DNA of 64,000 nucleotides from Actinomycetes bacterium (GCA_027491335.1 JAIXWJ010000025.1:1-64000); one strand, 5' to 3'; shown: positions 1 to 7,947, counted from the stretch's first letter. The notes: generated by a model from the letters alone, not told the origin. Translations and numbers: made by a program.

Positions 1-1304
1 CCGAGATGGAGCCCATCACCTGGCCCGAGTTCGCCAACGTGCACCCGTACGCCGCCGAGGACGAGACCGAGGGTTATCGGACTCTCATCGACGATCTCGA
101 GCGAATGCTCGTCGTGGTCACCGGATACGACGCCGTGAGCCTGCAGCCGAACGCCGGAAGTCAGGGCGAGTTCGCCGGGTTGCTGGCGATCCGGGCCTAC
201 CACCGCAGTCGCGGAGACATGGATCGCATCGTCTGTCTCATTCCCTCCAGCGCTCACGGCACCAATGCGGCCAGTGCCGTCATGGCGGGCATGTCGGTGG
301 TCGTGGTGGCCTGTGATGCCGGCGGCAACGTCGACATCGACGACCTGCGAACCAAGGTGGCCGAGGCGGGTCATCGATTGGCGGCGATCATGGTCACCTA
401 TCCGTCCACGCACGGTGTCTTCGAGGACCACATCACCGAGATCTGTCGGGTCGTGCACGACGGAGGCGGGCAGGTGTACGTGGACGGAGCGAATCTGAAC
501 GCTCTGGTGGGGTTGGCGCGGCCTGGCGTGTTCGGAGCCGACGTCAGCCATCTGAATCTGCACAAGACGTTCTGCATTCCCCATGGTGGTGGTGGCCCCG
601 GTGTTGGCCCGGTCGCGGTGCGTTCCCACCTTGCACCGTTCCTGCCCGGTCATCCGTTGGCGATGGACTCTCCCGTCGGACCGGTGTCGGCGGCTCCCTT
701 CGGTTCGGCCGGGATTCTTCCGATCTCGTGGGCCTACGTTCGGTTGATGGGAGCGCGCGGATTGCGCACCGCCACCGAGATGGCCATCGTCAACGCCAAC
801 TACGTCGCCCGACGCCTCGACGCGCACTTCCCGATCCTCTACACCGGGGCGAACGGTCACGTGGCGCACGAGTGCATCATCGACCTCCGTCCCATCACCA
901 AGGAGACGGGTGTCACGGTGGACGACGTGGCCAAGCGATTGATGGATCATGGTTTCCACGCCCCCACCATGAGTTTCCCCGTGGCCGGAACGCTGATGAT
1001 CGAGCCGACCGAGAGCGAGACGAAGGCCGAACTCGATCGCTTCTGCGACGCGATGGTGGCCATTCGCGTGGAGATCGATCAGATCGCCAACGGCGAAATC
1101 GCGGTGGACGAGAGTCCCTTGCGACACGCGCCGCACATGGTCGCGGACCTGGTGGGCGAATGGCAGCGGGCCTATGCCCGCACGGCCGGACACCCCGGAT
1201 CATCGGCTTATCACGCGCCGGTCGGACGAATCGATGCGGCCTATGGTGACCGCAATCTCGTCTGCACGTGCGAACCGCTGGAGTCCTACGCCTCCTCGCG
1301 TTGA
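1..1304 (+). CDS. gcvP: Glycine dehydrogenase (decarboxylating), P protein, C-terminal part (5' truncated by window edge)
   Basis: This is the PLP enzyme of the glycine cleavage system, which decarboxylates glycine and loads the aminomethyl group onto the GcvH lipoyl arm. The reading frame is open to the window edge. The Met at base 6 aligns with an internal Met of full-length GcvP (a TWPEF block follows), so it is not taken as the start. Visible landmarks are [10 protein letters not shown], the aspartate in VYVDGAN and the PLP-lysine block [16 protein letters not shown], with the lysine about 187 codons after base 6. It ends just before a small unknown gene. gcvT and gcvH lie nearby on the other strand. 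Whether the whole gene is one chain or a split gcvPA/gcvPB cannot be seen here. Confidence 0.95.
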   Translation, partial: EMEPITWPEFANVHPYAAEDETEGYRTLIDDLERMLVVVTGYDAVSLQPNAGSQGEFAGLLAIRAYHRSRGDMDRIVCLIPSSAHGTNAASAVMAGMSVVVVACDAGGNVDIDDLRTKVAEAGHRLAAIMVTYPSTHGVFEDHITEICRVVHDGGGQVYVDGANLNALVGLARPGVFGADVSHLNLHKTFCIPHGGGGPGVGPVAVRSHLAPFLPGHPLAMDSPVGPVSAAPFGSAGILPISWAYVRLMGARGLRTATEMAIVNANYVARRLDAHFPILYTGANGHVAHECIIDLRPITKETGVTVDDVAKRLMDHGFHAPTMSFPVAGTLMIEPTESETKAELDRFCDAMVAIRVEIDQIANGEIAVDESPLRHAPHMVADLVGEWQRAYARTAGHPGSSAYHAPVGRIDAAYGDRNLVCTCEPLESYASSR

Positions 1305-1313
1305 TAGCGCCGA

Positions 1314-1319
1314 TAGTTT
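1314..1319 (+). promoter_or_regulatory. Putative leaderless -10 box (TAGTTT) for the 1326 gene
   Basis: TAGTTT lies 6 nt before the ATG at 1326. That spacing puts the transcription start on the start codon itself. No Shine-Dalgarno sequence is visible, and the same arrangement recurs across the window. Confidence 0.5.
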
Positions 1320-1325
1320 GCGCAC

Positions 1326-1793
1326 ATGGCCGTCGACGAGAGTTCGCCCAAGTCAAACGATTCCGGTGCCACGGGAGGCATGCCCGGTGTGGCCGATCTG
1401 CTTTCTCTGCTCGGTGGTGCCTCGCCGCTGATTGCCGTCGGTCGCGTGGTCGAAACGGTCACCCAGGTGGCCGGAGAGATCGTGAAGTCGATCGCCACGT
1501 TGAACGACACCATGAACGAACTCAATCGCGTCGCGCACCGGGTGAACGATCTGCTGGACGAGATCGAAGGTCCGATCAAGGAGATCGTGCCCACGGTGCA
1601 AGCGACCGTGAAGCAGGCCCGCGGCACGTTGAAGAAGGTCGATGGTGTGATCGGTCAGGTCGGAACTCTGCCGGCCGACGTCACCAAGGCCGTGTCGACA
1701 TTGGGCGATCTGGCCGGACGACTCGCACCGCTCACTCAATTCGCGGAGATGGCCGGCGGAATGTTCGGGATGAAGTCGACGCCATCCAGCTGA
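1326..1793 (+). CDS. Unknown 155-residue amphipathic helical protein
   Basis: I do not recognise the family. After a Ser/Gly-rich N-terminus of about 25 residues, the chain is almost entirely predicted amphipathic helix (roughly residues 35-150) with heptad-like Val/Ile/Leu spacing, ending in a Gly/Met-rich tail. There is no signal peptide, Cys or catalytic motif. The pattern resembles phasin-like or apolipoprotein-like surface-binding helices, but that is only a visual impression. It follows gcvP by 21 nt and probably has its own leaderless promoter. It converges on gcvT with a hairpin between the two stop codons. Confidence 0.75.
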   Translation: MAVDESSPKSNDSGATGGMPGVADLLSLLGGASPLIAVGRVVETVTQVAGEIVKSIATLNDTMNELNRVAHRVNDLLDEIEGPIKEIVPTVQATVKQARGTLKKVDGVIGQVGTLPADVTKAVSTLGDLAGRLAPLTQFAEMAGGMFGMKSTPSS

Positions 1794-1815
1794 CACCCGT
1801 CATCATCCGGGTGTC
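1792..1815. terminator. Bidirectional hairpin between convergent genes
   Basis: GACACCCG (1792-1799) and CGGGTGTC (1808-1815) form a perfect 8-bp stem with an 8-nt loop. It lies between the stop codon of the 1326 gene and the stop of gcvT. No U tract follows on either strand, so an intrinsic terminator of the U-less actinobacterial type is a guess. Confidence 0.5.
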
Positions 1816-1820
1816 GCCGG

Positions 1821-2879
1821 TCATCGTTTCGCGATGAACGGGGTGGGAACGATTCGTCCCGCGAGTTCACTCCCCCGAACGTCGATGGTGATCTCGTCGC
1901 CCGGTCGGCACTCGGGCGACATCAAGGCCAGCGCGATTCCATGTCCGAGGATCGGAGAGAAGTTGCCACTGGTGACGACTCCCACATCCGTGGGTCCGTT
2001 CGTTCCCGCCCGTCGCACGACGCACTCGGCTCGCGGAGGGCGACGTCCCTCGGTGGCGATACCGCGCAGAACGCGCGCCACGCCCCGTTCCTTTTCGGCC
2101 AGAAGCGCGGGTCGGCCGATGAAGTCCCCCTTGGTCCACGAGACGACCCATTCGAGATCGGCTTGCAGCGGGGAGATTCCCGGCCCCAGTTCGTGACCGT
2201 GCAAGGGAAGGGCCGCCTCGAGACGCAATGTGTCCCGGGCCCCCAGACCGGCCGGAAGTATTCCCGCTGCGAGTATCGCCTTCCACAACGTGGCGGCCAT
2301 GGGGGCCGGAACGGCGATCTCCAACCCGGCTTCGCCGGTGTACCCGGTGCCGGCCACGGTGCACGGCGTGTCGTTCCACTGGCAGGTGGCGACGCGGAAG
2401 CGACCCACGGCGGCGGCCTCGGGGAAGAACGTGGCGACTCGCTCGCGCGCCTGCGGGCCCTGCACGGCGATCACGGCTCGCGATGTCGTGGTGTCCTCTC
2501 CCCCGATGGCGGCGATCACGCGATCGGTGTTGGAGGCGTTCGGCATGACGTCGAACGTCCGCTCGTCGACCCACCACACGATGATGTCGTCGAGCACCGA
2601 TGCATCCGACGGATCGAGCAAGTGCGTGTACTGGGCGCGCCCCGGTTCGATTTTGTGCAAATCGTTGGTGAACGCGTTCTGCAAACGATCGAGTGCGTCG
2701 GCTCCGTGCACGCGAACCGTGCCGAGGTGGGACACGTCGAACGCGACCGCCGATTCGCGACACGCCAGATGCTCGGCGAGAGTGCCGGTTTCGTACTGGA
2801 GTGGCATGTCCCATCCACCGAACGGCGTCAGGCGCGCTCCAAGGGCGCGATGTTCGGCGTCGAGCGGCGAAACCTTCAT
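1821..2879 (-). CDS. gcvT: Aminomethyltransferase, glycine cleavage T protein
   Basis: It transfers the one-carbon unit from the GcvH-bound aminomethyl group to tetrahydrofolate and releases ammonia. The 352 residues match the usual family length. The N-terminal block RLTPFGGWDMPLQY, the CDVSH-like segment (FDVSHLG), the folate-site GTGYTGEAGLE and GARDTLRLEA near residue 215 are all typical. The C-terminal barrel domain is complete. It starts 12 nt after the stop of the upstream MerR gene and is probably co-transcribed with it from the promoter at 3406-3434. That would make the MerR protein a candidate regulator of glycine cleavage (inference). Confidence 0.96.
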   Translation of the reverse strand: MKVSPLDAEHRALGARLTPFGGWDMPLQYETGTLAEHLACRESAVAFDVSHLGTVRVHGADALDRLQNAFTNDLHKIEPGRAQYTHLLDPSDASVLDDIIVWWVDERTFDVMPNASNTDRVIAAIGGEDTTTSRAVIAVQGPQARERVATFFPEAAAVGRFRVATCQWNDTPCTVAGTGYTGEAGLEIAVPAPMAATLWKAILAAGILPAGLGARDTLRLEAALPLHGHELGPGISPLQADLEWVVSWTKGDFIGRPALLAEKERGVARVLRGIATEGRRPPRAECVVRRAGTNGPTDVGVVTSGNFSPILGHGIALALMSPECRPGDEITIDVRGSELAGRIVPTPFIAKR

Positions 2880-2891
2880 GCCGTGACCGGA

Positions 2892-3356
2892 TCAGACCGC
2901 GCGACGTCGGGCGGTCTCGTCGTTCTCGCTCAAGGCGGGATACAGCTCGACGATGCGGCCATCGACCTGATCCTTCACTTGTGCCAGTGGCAACAAGTTG
3001 AGGACGCCTTGACCCCGTCGCACGACGTCGATGAGTTCGTCGCCCTGACAAAGAACGACGGACGAACCGTTGATGACGAGGTGCGCCGACGTGAGGTCGG
3101 CGTCGACGTTGTCGCGCAGGTAACGAAAGACCTCGCGCACGGACTCCAGACGGATGCCGGCATCCAGAAGGCTCTTGACCATGCGCAGTTCGAGAAGATT
3201 GCGATATCCGTAATGACGACGAGACCCGCTTCCGGTGGCGTCGGCCAACGACGGACGGACGAGGTCGGTGCGCGCCCAGTAATCCAGTTGGCGATACGTG
3301 ATGCCGACGATGTCGGCGGCCTGCTTGCCGGTGAAGGCTGTCTGGTTGTTGCTCAT
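2892..3356 (-). CDS. MerR-family transcriptional regulator (Rv1830-like)
   Basis: The N-terminal winged helix (about residues 8-80) begins TGKQAADIVGITYRQLDYWAR and contains the SRRHYGYRN wing and a LLELRMVKSLLDAG helix, as in MerR proteins. The C-terminal half is a short effector or dimer domain without metal-binding Cys. The ATG at 3356 is preferred over an in-frame upstream start at 3434, because GGAG lies 5-8 nt upstream and the promoter and palindrome would otherwise be inside the gene. Position next to the FtsR-type regulator, the DUF151 nuclease and the gcv genes matches the mycobacterial Rv1828-Rv1830 order. A palindrome at the predicted transcription start suggests autoregulation. 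Confidence 0.9.
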   Translation of the reverse strand: MSNNQTAFTGKQAADIVGITYRQLDYWARTDLVRPSLADATGSGSRRHYGYRNLLELRMVKSLLDAGIRLESVREVFRYLRDNVDADLTSAHLVINGSSVVLCQGDELIDVVRRGQGVLNLLPLAQVKDQVDGRIVELYPALSENDETARRRAV

Positions 3357-3382
3357 GGTCGCTCCACTGCCTTGGGTGACAC

Positions 3383-3398
3383 CGGTGTAGTTACACCG
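3383..3398. promoter_or_regulatory. Candidate MerR operator palindrome
   Basis: CGGTGTA-GT-TACACCG is a perfect 7+2+7 inverted repeat. It begins right where transcription from the -10 box at 3406-3411 should start and ends 26 nt before the merR start codon, so a bound dimer would block initiation or early elongation. Confidence 0.55.
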
Positions 3399-3405
3399 CC
3401 GTGGC

Positions 3406-3434
3406 AGGGTACGGCTGGACTCCCCGAGCGTCAA
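3406..3434 (-). promoter_or_regulatory. Sigma-A-type promoter for merR-gcvT
   Basis: On the minus strand TTGACG (3429-3434) and TACCCT (3406-3411) are separated by exactly 17 nt. This is the best -35/-10 pair I found in the window. The predicted start near 3399 adjoins the palindrome at 3383-3398. Confidence 0.6.
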
Positions 3435-3520
3435 CGTTCACCACGTTGGCCGTCCATCGGCCCTGCTCAGCGAGCGGTCCCGATGAGCGAACTCCGCTCG
3501 CCCATGGTCGACCCGGTCGT

Positions 3521-4060
3521 TCAGGGCTTGAAGTCGTCGGGGTTGATGTTCTCGATGAAGTCGCGAAACTCGCCCAGCAGCTCGGACTCGTCGACCGTCT
3601 CCAGTTCGGCGGCCAAACCGTCGGCATCGTCGCCGTCGTCATCCGTGGAATCGCCGAGGTCGGCGAACTTGCCCGCATCGTCGATCACGGCGGTCGTGCA
3701 CTGGATGTGGGTTCCGGTGCGCACGGCGACGGCCACCGCATCGGACGGTCGACACGACACCTTGACGACGCCGGTGCGAGTTTGGAGCACCAACTCGGCG
3801 TGGAACACGCCATCGATCACGTCGGTGATGAGCACCTTGTCGATGATCGCGCCGAGTGCGCCGAGAAGATCGACGATGAGGTCGTGCGTCAGTGGTCGCG
3901 GCGGTTCGAGTCCGTCGAGGGCCCATTGGATGCTGGCCGCCTCGGGCTTGCCGATGTAGATGGGAAGAACTCGTCGATCTCCGTCGCGTTCGCGCAGGAT
4001 GACCACGGGGGTGTTGCCCACCACCTCGACGCGCACACCGATGAGTTCGAGGTCGACCAT
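3521..4060 (-). CDS. Bifunctional nuclease family protein (DUF151)
   Basis: The 179-residue protein is a DUF151 / bifunctional nuclease domain. The N-terminal VELIGVRVE-like strand, VLPIYIGKPEAASIQWAL, HDLIVDLLGALGA and CRPSDAVAVAVRTG are the family's diagnostic blocks. The last 45 residues are acidic (DDDGDDADG) and probably disordered. Members have been linked to nuclease activity and to defence responses in plants; the bacterial role is unclear. The order FtsR-type MerR, this gene, second MerR is the same as Rv1828-Rv1829-Rv1830. A TACGCT box 6 nt before the ATG suggests it can be transcribed leaderless, apart from the upstream genes. Confidence 0.9.
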   Translation of the reverse strand: MVDLELIGVRVEVVGNTPVVILRERDGDRRVLPIYIGKPEAASIQWALDGLEPPRPLTHDLIVDLLGALGAIIDKVLITDVIDGVFHAELVLQTRTGVVKVSCRPSDAVAVAVRTGTHIQCTTAVIDDAGKFADLGDSTDDDGDDADGLAAELETVDESELLGEFRDFIENINPDDFKP

Positions 4061-4066
4061 GCGCCG

Positions 4067-4072
4067 AGCGTA
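4067..4072 (-). promoter_or_regulatory. Putative leaderless -10 box (TACGCT) for the DUF151 gene
   Basis: TACGCT on the minus strand ends 6 nt before the ATG at 4060. No Shine-Dalgarno sequence is present. Confidence 0.5.
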
Positions 4073-4151
4073 GCCCCTGTCGTGTGGCCCGGCGCATCGG
4101 TCGACGACGTCCGGACATTCGTCGGGGACGCTCGTCGACGTCCGTCGAGCG

Positions 4152-4233
4152 GCGACCCGTTATCCGTTGTCGCGGAGCGAACCGTTATCTGTTGTCGCGG
4201 AGCGACCCGTTATCTGTTGTCGCGGAGCGACCC
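4152..4233. repeat. 25-bp tandem repeat (3.3 copies) spanning the stop of the FtsR-type gene
   Basis: Copies start at 4152, 4177 and 4202, with a partial fourth at 4227; the period is exactly 25 bp. Each copy repeats the last codons of the adjacent gene (residues LRDNR) plus its TAA stop, so extra copies of the gene end lie downstream of the real stop at 4210. Each copy also holds the hairpin GTCGC-GGA-GCGAC. Copies differ at one or two positions. Confidence 0.85.
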
Positions 4234-5073
4234 GAGGGCCCGCGCGAGCAGGATGGCGCGCAAGCGCGATCCGAGATCGGACAGATCATCGAGCAAGTCG
4301 TTCGATTCCGTGCGTGATTCGGGTGAGCGGCGACGCAACACCGGAAGAACGCGTTGTTCGAAGAGACCGGCCTCGCGTTCGGCCGAGGTCTTCCACGCCT
4401 TCAGGTGACGAATGTCGATTCCGGCGTCCGCGAAGCCCTTTGCGACTTCGGCGATGGCCAGGTCGTGCTCGTCGTACAGGCCTTGACCGCCATGGGCCGC
4501 CACCATGCCGTACCGCTCCAACTCCACCAATCCGTCGGCGTCCAAACCCGACAAGGTCAGGATTTCCTCACGGCTGTAGGTGGCCGGGCGTCCCACGGCG
4601 TCGGAGGGATCCGGCGGTGCCGGTCGCTTGGGGGCCTTGTCGGCGATGGAGGGCACGGCCTTGATGATGCGCGCCGCGGGATGACCCTTCGAGGGCTTGG
4701 CGTCGTGCGACGCGGGTTCGACGGTCGTGTCACTGGGGACGTCGTCGGCGGAAGGCGGCTCGGGCAACACGACGTTCTTGATGCCCCGGGGCGTGTCACG
4801 TTCGATGCCGGCCGGCGGTGTGTCGAGACGGTCCTTGATCACGCGCAGCGGGAGGAACTTTTCCTTCTGTTCGCGCAGGATGTACTTCAGGCGATCGACG
4901 TCGTCCTCGTAGAACTTGCGATAACCCGACGCGGTGCGCTCGGGAACGATCAGACCTTGACTCTCGAGGAACCGGATCTTGGAAATCGTCACGTCGGGGA
5001 ACTCTTCGAGCAACAGACCGAGCACCTCGCCGATGGAAAGGTAGGGACGCTCCGAAGCCGACTTGTTGCTCAT
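4210..5073 (-). CDS. ftsR: MerR-family regulator, FtsR / Rv1828 type
   Basis: The N-terminal MerR winged helix (about residues 10-80) reads LSIGEVLGLLLEEFPDVTISKIRFLE followed by SGYRKFYEDDVDRLKYIL, the hallmark of the Rv1828/FtsR family. FtsR is known in Corynebacterium to activate ftsZ, and Rv1828 is essential in M. tuberculosis. A proline- and acid-rich linker (about residues 85-175) leads to a C-terminal helical domain with YSREEIL and DADGLVELERYGM. It lies between the FHA gene (10-nt gap) and DUF151, as in mycobacteria. Its 3' end, including the stop codon, is duplicated three times downstream. Confidence 0.88.
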   Translation of the reverse strand: MSNKSASERPYLSIGEVLGLLLEEFPDVTISKIRFLESQGLIVPERTASGYRKFYEDDVDRLKYILREQKEKFLPLRVIKDRLDTPPAGIERDTPRGIKNVVLPEPPSADDVPSDTTVEPASHDAKPSKGHPAARIIKAVPSIADKAPKRPAPPDPSDAVGRPATYSREEILTLSGLDADGLVELERYGMVAAHGGQGLYDEHDLAIAEVAKGFADAGIDIRHLKAWKTSAEREAGLFEQRVLPVLRRRSPESRTESNDLLDDLSDLGSRLRAILLARALGSLRDNR

Positions 5074-5083
5074 GATTCCGTGT

Positions 5084-5569
5084 TCATGCTTCGTTCGATG
5101 GACCGAGGTAGATCAAACGGAAACGACCGATCTGGATCTCGTCACCCTGCTGAAGAACGGTGGACTCCACCGGCTTCTGATTCACGTAGGTTCCGTTCAG
5201 CGATCCGGCGTCACGCAACACGTATTCGGATCCCTGACGCGAGATCTCTGCATGCCGACGCGACACCGAGATGTCGTCGAGGCTGATGTCGCTGTCGGGG
5301 TGGCGGCCGAGTTTGGTGATCGCGTTCGCCAGCACGAATCGATCGCCGGCTTGGGGTCCACTACGAACCATCAAGGTTCCGGCGGTGTCGGGCAGCGTGC
5401 GAAGGTCGACCGAGGCGTTGTCCTGCGGTCCGAGCGCGTCCTGGAGCGGGTCCACCTTGGCGATCACGACGGTCTTGTCACCGTCCACCGACAGCGCGTT
5501 TCCGCACGAACTGCAGAAGTACGCGTCCTCTTGATTCTTGTGTCCGCATTTGGTGCAGAAATTCGCCAC
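5084..5569 (-). CDS. FHA-domain protein with N-terminal zinc ribbon (GarA position)
   Basis: Residues 1-25 form a zinc ribbon (C5, C8, C19, C22). A phosphothreonine-binding FHA domain occupies about residues 68-150, with the GRHPDSDI, SRRHAEI and LNGTYVN motifs that make up the binding face. The place between gcvH and the FtsR-type gene is that of GarA, the kinase-controlled switch of 2-oxoglutarate and glutamate metabolism in mycobacteria. GarA's N-terminal phosphorylation motif (ETTS) is not present here; the zinc ribbon stands in its place, so control by internal phosphopeptide binding may not apply. Its stop is one base before gcvH's, so translation is likely coupled. Confidence 0.88.
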   Translation of the reverse strand: MANFCTKCGHKNQEDAYFCSSCGNALSVDGDKTVVIAKVDPLQDALGPQDNASVDLRTLPDTAGTLMVRSGPQAGDRFVLANAITKLGRHPDSDISLDDISVSRRHAEISRQGSEYVLRDAGSLNGTYVNQKPVESTVLQQGDEIQIGRFRLIYLGPSNEA

Positions 5570-5570
5570 G

Positions 5571-5951
5571 TCAGGCTCCGATCAAAGCGGAGTAATCGGC
5601 GGCCGACATCAGGTGCGACGTGTCGATGGAACCCGCCGCCGTGATCTCGCAGATCCAACCGGCTCCGTACGGGTCCGAGTTCAACAAGGAAGGATCGGAG
5701 TCGAGATCGGCGTTCACCGCGGTGACGGTTCCCGAGACCGGCGCGTAGATGTCGGACACGGACTTGGTGGATTCGACCTCGCTGAACGAGTCGCCCACCG
5801 ACACTGCCATTCCGGTGTTCGGCGCTTGCACGTACACCACGTCGCCCAAGGCGTCCTGAGCGAAGTCGGTGATACCGATGCGCGCCACCGATCCGTCGAT
5901 GCGAACCCACTCGTGGTCTTTCGAATACAGGAGATCGGCGGGAACGCTCAT
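5571..5951 (-). CDS. gcvH: Glycine cleavage system H protein
   Basis: This lipoyl carrier shuttles the aminomethyl group between GcvP, GcvT and the L protein. The 126 residues cover the whole family length. The lipoylation site is K63 in SEVESTKSVSDIYAP, the N-terminal KDHEWVR and the GDVVYVQAP strand are conserved, and the C-terminal helix with the usual Y-xx-L-I-G end is present. It lies 12 nt after the pgsA-like gene and just before the FHA gene. The same gcvH-FHA-MerR order occurs in mycobacteria. Confidence 0.97.
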   Translation of the reverse strand: MSVPADLLYSKDHEWVRIDGSVARIGITDFAQDALGDVVYVQAPNTGMAVSVGDSFSEVESTKSVSDIYAPVSGTVTAVNADLDSDPSLLNSDPYGAGWICEITAAGSIDTSHLMSAADYSALIGA

Positions 5952-5963
5952 ACGGGCACCAAT

Positions 5964-6599
5964 CTAGTCGTCGATGGAGGCGGGTTCGCGTGGTTCTCGA
6001 CCCCTTCCGCGCATGCTCCGTCGAATCGTCGGAACGTACGCGATGGCCGTGTAGTAACTGAGGGCCAGTCCGATCGGTCCGGCCACCCAGGCGAAGGCCT
6101 CGAAGAAGTCCCGGACCCCGATCGCGCTGTTTCCCATCACGAATCCGGGGAAGGTGAACATCAGCAGGAAGGTGGCCCACTTGCCGAGATACGTGACGTC
6201 GAACCGCTCCATGCCGAAAAACAGTTTGAGCACGGCGACGGTGGCACCGAAGGAGATCTCCCGAACGAGCACCGCGACGCAGAACCACCACGGCGCCGAC
6301 CCGTCGATCATGATGCAGACGATGGCGACGATGAACATCAATCGGTCGGCAGTGGGGTCGAAAATCTTGCCGAACTCGCTGACCTGTCCGAAACGTCGGG
6401 CGACCCAGCCGTCCACCCAGTCGGTGGCGCCCAGAAGACCGAGCAGCCAGGCCGCGTAAGCCCGATCGTCGCGTCCGAGCAGCAACCACACGAAAATCGG
6501 CAGGCACAACAAACGAATCAGGGTGATCAGGTTGGGCCAGGTGGCGATCCCGAGATCTTCTCGTCGGCCAGCACGTCGAATATCAGGCTCGGTCGTCAC
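5964..6599 (-). CDS. pgsA: CDP-alcohol phosphatidyltransferase, CDP-diacylglycerol-glycerol-3-phosphate type
   Basis: This is an integral membrane enzyme of phospholipid synthesis, most likely making phosphatidylglycerol phosphate. The catalytic motif D-x2-D-G-x2-A-R-x8-G-x3-D-x3-D is complete (D60, D63, G64, A67, R68, G77, D81, D85). About six hydrophobic segments follow the N-terminal amphipathic stretch, and the C-terminus is basic then acidic. It starts with GTG behind an AGAGG ribosome-binding site. Its place upstream of gcvH recalls pgsA2 (Rv1822). A second family member lies at 52409-53092; phosphatidylinositol chemistry fits that one better. Confidence 0.88.
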   Translation of the reverse strand: MTTEPDIRRAGRREDLGIATWPNLITLIRLLCLPIFVWLLLGRDDRAYAAWLLGLLGATDWVDGWVARRFGQVSEFGKIFDPTADRLMFIVAIVCIMIDGSAPWWFCVAVLVREISFGATVAVLKLFFGMERFDVTYLGKWATFLLMFTFPGFVMGNSAIGVRDFFEAFAWVAGPIGLALSYYTAIAYVPTIRRSMRGRGREPREPASIDD

Positions 6600-6694
6600 C
6601 GAAGATCCTCTCGTCGTGCCCCCGTGATTCCACGTTCGAACGCTACATCAGGGCGCCTCGTCGGGGGTCGTGGGACGACACGACCGACGACGTC

Positions 6695-6700
6695 TAGTCT
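6695..6700 (+). promoter_or_regulatory. Putative leaderless -10 box (TAGTCT) for the SDR gene
   Basis: TAGTCT ends 6 nt before the ATG at 6707 in the divergent gap with pgsA. No Shine-Dalgarno sequence is visible. Confidence 0.5.
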
Positions 6701-6706
6701 CGCGAC

Positions 6707-7528
6707 ATGAGCAACGTGCGTGGGGGTCTACTCGACGGCCAAGTGGTCATCGTGACGGGTGCGGGGTCGGGAATGGGAGCCGCGTTCGCCCGCCGACTGT
6801 CGAACGACGGCGCCCACGTGGTCGTGAACGACGTCGACGAGGTCGCGGCCGGTGAGGTGGCCAGGGAGATCGGCGGCGAGGTCGCGGTTTTCGACGTGGC
6901 CGACTCCTCGGGTTTCGACGCGGCGGTGGATCGGATCGTCGCGCATCACGGTCGGCTGGACGTGATGATCAACAACGCCGGCATCGCTCCCCCGCGTGAC
7001 GAGGCCCGGACGATGCTGAACTATGCGAACCAGGCCAAGCGAATGGAAGGCCGACTGTCCGAGTTGGAACCCGTCGACTACACGGTCGGTTTGAGCGACG
7101 AACACTGGGACCGCATGATTCGGGTGCACCTGTACGGCACCTTTCACGGAACACGCGCCGCGTTGCGACACATGACCCCGCGCCGCTCGGGCTCGATCGT
7201 GAACATCTCGTCGATCCTCGGACTTCGACCGGCGCCCGGCGCGCCCCATTACAGCGCGGCCAAAGCGGGCATCATCGCCCTCACGAAGTCCACCGCTCAG
7301 GAGGTGGCTCCGTTCGGCGTTCGCGTGAACGCCGTGTGTCCCGGCTGGGTGGACACTCCGTTGTTGGCGCCCTTCGACGAGATCACGCGCGCGGCGATCG
7401 TCATGCAGACGCCCGTGGGACGCATGGCCCGACCGGAGGAGCTCGCCGAGGTGGTGCGGTTCCTCGCCGGACCGGAGTCCTCGTACTGCGTGGGTGAGGT
7501 CTTCCCGGTCTCGGGAGGTTGGGTCTGA
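6707..7528 (+). CDS. Short-chain dehydrogenase/reductase (SDR), NAD(P)-dependent
   Basis: This is a classical SDR of 273 residues. It has the cofactor loop GAGSGMG (about residues 19-25), NNAG, the catalytic serine in NISSILG and the YSAAK catalytic Tyr/Lys pair, then PGWVDTPL. Acidic residues after the second strand (NDVDE) favour NAD over NADP. An insert of about 25 residues after NNAGIAPPRDE precedes the active-site Ser and probably shapes the substrate pocket. The substrate cannot be told. Its TGA overlaps the ATG of the HIT gene, so the two are translationally coupled. Confidence 0.88.
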   Translation: MSNVRGGLLDGQVVIVTGAGSGMGAAFARRLSNDGAHVVVNDVDEVAAGEVAREIGGEVAVFDVADSSGFDAAVDRIVAHHGRLDVMINNAGIAPPRDEARTMLNYANQAKRMEGRLSELEPVDYTVGLSDEHWDRMIRVHLYGTFHGTRAALRHMTPRRSGSIVNISSILGLRPAPGAPHYSAAKAGIIALTKSTAQEVAPFGVRVNAVCPGWVDTPLLAPFDEITRAAIVMQTPVGRMARPEELAEVVRFLAGPESSYCVGEVFPVSGGWV

Positions 7529-7947
7529 TGCCGACCGTCTTCACGCACATCATCGACGGTCGTATTCCCGGCACCTTCGTGTGGCGCGACGAACGATGCG
7601 TCGCTTTCATGTCGATCAATCCGATGGCGCCCGGTCACACCCTCGTGGTCCCCATCGCCGAGGTCGATCACTGGGTGGACGGTGACCCGGATCTGATCGC
7701 GCATCTGTTCGAGGTGACTCGGATCATCGGAGTGGCCCAGAAGGTGGCCTTCGGTTGCGAGCGAGTCGGAGTGATCCTGGCCGGCTACGAGGTGCCCCAC
7801 ACGCACGTGCACGTGATCCCCACCAACGACATGCGCGAGCTGTCCTTCGCGAACGCCGCCAGCAGTGTCGATCGTGCCGATCTGGAATCCGCGGCGGAGG
7901 CCATTCGCGTGGAGTTGCGACGTTCGGGTCACGAACAGGTGGTCTGA
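7528..7947 (+). CDS. HIT-family (histidine triad) nucleotide hydrolase/transferase
   Basis: The 139-residue HIT protein carries the triad HTHVHVIP near residue 90 and the N-terminal FMSINPMAPGHTLVVP block of the Hint/HinT branch. Such proteins hydrolyse AMP-linked phosphoramidates or acyl-adenylates. The ATG at 7528 overlaps the SDR stop (TGATG); an upstream TTG at 7519 is less likely. The stop codon sits in a hairpin shared with the convergent SRAP gene. Confidence 0.87.
   Translation: MPTVFTHIIDGRIPGTFVWRDERCVAFMSINPMAPGHTLVVPIAEVDHWVDGDPDLIAHLFEVTRIIGVAQKVAFGCERVGVILAGYEVPHTHVHVIPTNDMRELSFANAASSVDRADLESAAEAIRVELRRSGHEQVV

Noticed and set aside
1304-1326. A glycine riboswitch near the gcv genes
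   Set aside because: The gaps next to gcvT, gcvH and the 3' end of gcvP are too short. The upstream region of gcvP is outside the window.
1941-3959. A 672-codon open frame on the plus strand
   Set aside because: It is antisense to gcvT, the MerR gene and DUF151 and has no recognisable domain.
4152-4233. The short tandem arrays as CRISPR
   Set aside because: Units of 23-25 bp are contiguous, without unique spacers, and include gene ends. No cas genes are present.
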